The position numbers were made by a program, and so were the translations under genes. Positions 61,717 through 64,000 of a stretch of 64,000 nucleotides of DNA are shown piece after piece. Within the stretch, counting starts at the first letter, position 1, and each line of letters opens with the position of its first letter. The notes under the pieces are model-generated. The model was given only the letters and a program-made list of their open reading frames with translations. It was not told the DNA's origin and searched no databases. The stretch is from Litchfieldella qijiaojingensis (GTDB lineage Bacteria; Pseudomonadota; Gammaproteobacteria; Pseudomonadales; Halomonadaceae). The stretch spans positions 1 through 64,000 of the forward strand of contig NZ_BMXS01000018.1 in the NCBI RefSeq assembly GCF_014651875.1. Direction: 5' to 3'.

Positions 61717-62703
61717 TCAGACGAAGACGGCTTCCAGCGCCGCCTCGGGCGGCAGGAACTCGCTGTCCTGGGCGAAGCGGATGGCGGCCTCGACCCTGGC
61801 ATGGGCACCTTCGACCAGAGTGTCGTCCGAGGCGTCGTCGAGCAGGCCGGCGTCGAGCAGTTGCTTGCGATAGCGAGGAATCGGATCGCGCTGCTTGAGG
61901 CCTTCCTTCTCGCCCTTGGGCCGGTAGTCCTCACCATCGCCCATGAAGTGACCGGCAAGCCGCGCGGTCTCGATCTCGATCAGCGTCGGGCCTTGGCCTT
62001 CGCGGACGCGGGCGATGGCTTCGCCGGCAGCGCTGAAGATCGCTTCCACATCGTTGTCGGCAACGTGCACGCCGGGCATGTCATAGGCGGCCGCACGCCG
62101 GTCGTTGCGCGGCACGGCGGTGGAGGCCTGCTTGGCCACCGAGATGCCCCAGGCGTTGTCCTCGATGACGAACACCACCGGCAACTGCCACACCGCCGCC
62201 AGGTTGAGTGCCTCATGGAAGGCGCCCTGGTTGGCGGCACCCTCGCCCATGAAGGCCACCGCTACGCCGGGCTTGCCCTGCAGCTTTCGCGACAGTGCCG
62301 CGCCCACCGCCGGACCCAGGCCCTCGCCGATAATGCCCGAGCAGGAGAAGTTCACTTTGGCATCGAACAGATGCATGTGGCCGCCTCTCCCGCCGGCGAG
62401 CCCTGTGGCCTTGCCGAAGATCTCGGCGACCATGGCGTCGAGGTCGACACCCTTGGCCACGGCAATGTGGTGCGGGCGATGGGTGGCAGTGACGATATCT
62501 TCCGGGTCGAGGTGCGCGCAGACGCCCACCGCGCAGGGTTCCTGGCCGTTTGAAAGATGCATCTCGCCGGGGATCGGCCCCTTGGCCATGTTGAACACCG
62601 GCGTCTTGCCTTCCATGTAGAGGCTTTCGATACGCTCCTCGAGGTAGCGGCTAAGTACCATATGGCGGTACATCCACAGCCGCTGTTCGGTGGTCGGTTG
62701 CAT
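61717..62703 (-). CDS. 2-oxoacid/acetoin dehydrogenase E1 alpha
   Basis: A 328-residue alpha subunit. The TPP-Mg motif is GEGAANQGAFHEALNLAAVW with VIEDNAWGIS, and GGRGGHMHLFDAKVNFSCSG and VTATHRPHHIAVAKGVD are typical of acetoin/pyruvate-type E1 alpha. Start at 62703 follows GAAGGGAGA. It lies 14 bases after a GMC oxidoreductase, suggesting that the alcohol or sugar acid oxidised there feeds this complex. Confidence 0.87.
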   Translation of the reverse strand: MQPTTEQRLWMYRHMVLSRYLEERIESLYMEGKTPVFNMAKGPIPGEMHLSNGQEPCAVGVCAHLDPEDIVTATHRPHHIAVAKGVDLDAMVAEIFGKATGLAGGRGGHMHLFDAKVNFSCSGIIGEGLGPAVGAALSRKLQGKPGVAVAFMGEGAANQGAFHEALNLAAVWQLPVVFVIEDNAWGISVAKQASTAVPRNDRRAAAYDMPGVHVADNDVEAIFSAAGEAIARVREGQGPTLIEIETARLAGHFMGDGEDYRPKGEKEGLKQRDPIPRYRKQLLDAGLLDDASDDTLVEGAHARVEAAIRFAQDSEFLPPEAALEAVFV

Positions 62704-62717
62704 GTCGATGTCTCCCT

Positions 62718-64000
62718 TCAGAGTTCGCGGCGCTGCATACGCTCGGCGATGTGCTCGGCCTGGCGCAGGGCCAAGGCGACGATGGTCAGGGTCGGGTTCT
62801 CGGCACCGCTGGTGGTGAACTGGCTGCCGTCGGAGACGAACAGGTTGTCGATGTCGTGGGTCTGCCCCCACTTGTTGACGACCCCGTCCGCCGCACGCGC
62901 ACTCATGCGATTGGTGCCGACGTTGTGGCTGGTGGGAAAATCCGGGACCAGGAAAGTGCGCTCGGCGCCTACCGCCTCATAGCACTTGGTGGCCTGAGCC
63001 TGGCCATGGCGGCGCAGCACCTCGTCATTGGGATGGTCGCCCTTGTAGACGATCGGTACTGGCAAGCCGTACTGGTCCTTGCGGGTGTCGTGGAGGGTGA
63101 TGCCGTTGTCCTCCATCGGCAGGTCCTCGCCACAGATCCACACCCCGGAGAGATGATCGTACTTGTCCAGCGCGCTGGTGATATCGCGCCCCCAACCACC
63201 ATTGCTCGGGTCCATGAACTTGGCGAAGAACGGTACGCCCAGTGACATCACTTCCAGGGTGTAGCCGCCGACGAAGCCTCGTGAACGGTCGAGACGTGCC
63301 TCGTCGGAGATGATCCCTGCGAAGGTGGTGCCACGGTGCATATGCACCGGCTTGGGCATCACGCCGAACACGCAGGCGGTGGCGTGGGTCATGTAATTGC
63401 GCCCCACCTGGCCGGAAGAGTTGGCCAGGCCATCGGGGAACAGCGAGGAGTGCGAATTGAGCAGCAGCCGTGGCGACTCGATGGAGTTGCCGGCCACGCA
63501 CACCACCCGGGCCTTCTGGCGCTGCAGGTTGCCTTCGCCATCGGCATAGACCACGCCCGTGGCCCGGCCATTGGCGTCATGTTCGATCTGCAGCGCCATG
63601 GCGTTTGGACGCACCTCGCAGTGGCCGCTGGCTTCGGCGCGAGGAATGTCGGTGTACATGGTCGACCACTTGGCGCCGAAGCGGCAGCCCTGCATGCAGA
63701 AGCCGGCCTGCATGCACTGCGGGCGATCATCGTAGGCTTGGGTGTTGATCGCCATCGGTCCGGCACGCAGCTTCTGGTAGCCGACCCGCTTGGCGCCCTC
63801 GGCCAGCACCTTGAAGTTGTTGTTCCACTGGTGGTACGGCATGCCAGTGGATTCCCCAGTCACGCCCATATGGCGTTCGGCCTGGACGTAATAGGGCTCG
63901 AGCTCCTCGTAGCTGATCGGCCAGTCGAGCAGGTTGGCACCGGCGATATCGCCGGCCTCGCTATGCAGACGGAATTCGTGGGGTTGGAAACGCAATGCAA
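62718..64000 (-). CDS. GMC family oxidoreductase (N-terminus outside window)
   Basis: The C-terminal 425 or more residues of a glucose-methanol-choline oxidoreductase. ARVVCVAGNSIESPRLLLNS, the cysteine cluster CMQAGFCMQGCRFGAKWSTM, TSHNVGTNRMSARAADGVVN with the catalytic histidine-type region, and GAENPTLTIVALALRQAEHI are visible. It resembles the gluconate-2-dehydrogenase large-subunit branch. The FAD-binding N-terminus lies beyond base 64000. It heads the visible part of the leftward dehydrogenase operon. Confidence 0.85.
   Translation of the reverse strand, partial: ALRFQPHEFRLHSEAGDIAGANLLDWPISYEELEPYYVQAERHMGVTGESTGMPYHQWNNNFKVLAEGAKRVGYQKLRAGPMAINTQAYDDRPQCMQAGFCMQGCRFGAKWSTMYTDIPRAEASGHCEVRPNAMALQIEHDANGRATGVVYADGEGNLQRQKARVVCVAGNSIESPRLLLNSHSSLFPDGLANSSGQVGRNYMTHATACVFGVMPKPVHMHRGTTFAGIISDEARLDRSRGFVGGYTLEVMSLGVPFFAKFMDPSNGGWGRDITSALDKYDHLSGVWICGEDLPMEDNGITLHDTRKDQYGLPVPIVYKGDHPNDEVLRRHGQAQATKCYEAVGAERTFLVPDFPTSHNVGTNRMSARAADGVVNKWGQTHDIDNLFVSDGSQFTTSGAENPTLTIVALALRQAEHIAERMQRREL

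Noticed and set aside
1-64000. tRNA, rRNA, CRISPR or prophage genes
   Set aside because: I looked for tRNA-like T-loops, regularly spaced direct repeats and phage structural genes while reading both strands and saw none; a dedicated scan was not possible.

Overview
The window reads as part of a gammaproteobacterial chromosome of the Halomonadaceae type. That placement is an inference from the high GC content, the gene families and the density of amino-acid uptake and catabolism genes; there is no rRNA or other phylogenetic marker here. I see no tRNA, no CRISPR array and no phage genes.

Layout. 1-450: the end of an IS30-type element and decayed sequence. 459-18307: an amino-acid catabolic region. 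It holds two paralogous FAD amino-acid oxidoreductases, a D-threonine aldolase/D-hydroxyaspartate-type PLP enzyme, RidA, a cupin, two aldehyde dehydrogenases, a PuuB-like oxidase, an M20 amidohydrolase, three paralogous two-domain GNAT proteins, a HAD protein, a GhrA-type reductase, and AraC and Lrp regulators. 18407-28184: an MFS carrier, a leftward peptide ABC operon with a GntR regulator, and a class III aminotransferase. 28181-31980: copper export (CueR-type promoter, CopA, an Fe-S flavin reductase). 32445-38563: a second HAD paralogue and a second peptide ABC transporter. 38678-41680: an iron/siderophore-type ABC transporter. 41833-42979: TrmJ, a REP-like palindrome and a strong candidate for a CsrB/RsmZ-type regulatory RNA. 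42988-52344: a nine-gene leftward cluster with an AraC regulator, a TRAP transporter, two deacetylases of the histone-deacetylase family, an ornithine-cyclodeaminase-like protein, DadA and a branched-chain-type aminotransferase. 52417-58899: small lipoproteins, a methyltransferase, an IS5-like MITE, a thioredoxin-like protein, a Mn2+ riboswitch with mntP, two VOC proteins, a TfoX-N protein and a haloalkane-dehalogenase-like hydrolase. 58911-64000: a lipoate-ligase-like protein, a 2-oxoacid dehydrogenase complex with a split E2, and a GMC oxidoreductase cut by the window end.

How it works together. Most of the window imports peptides or organic acids and strips amino compounds: oxidative deamination, transamination, deacetylation, enamine detoxification by RidA, and oxidation of the aldehydes. 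The region is also full of gene corpses: parts of an aldehyde dehydrogenase, ridA, acetyl-CoA synthetase, ghrA, succinate-semialdehyde dehydrogenase and a peptide-binding protein. Most match families that have an intact copy elsewhere in the window, which points to repeated duplication and loss.

The most notable items are the CsrB/RsmZ-like RNA; a copied copper-responsive promoter facing a peptide-transporter operon; the GNAT trio, two of whose members share an upstream box with fixed internal spacing; an IS30 end sitting at the centre of a duplicated palindrome; and the double-deacetylase TRAP cluster.
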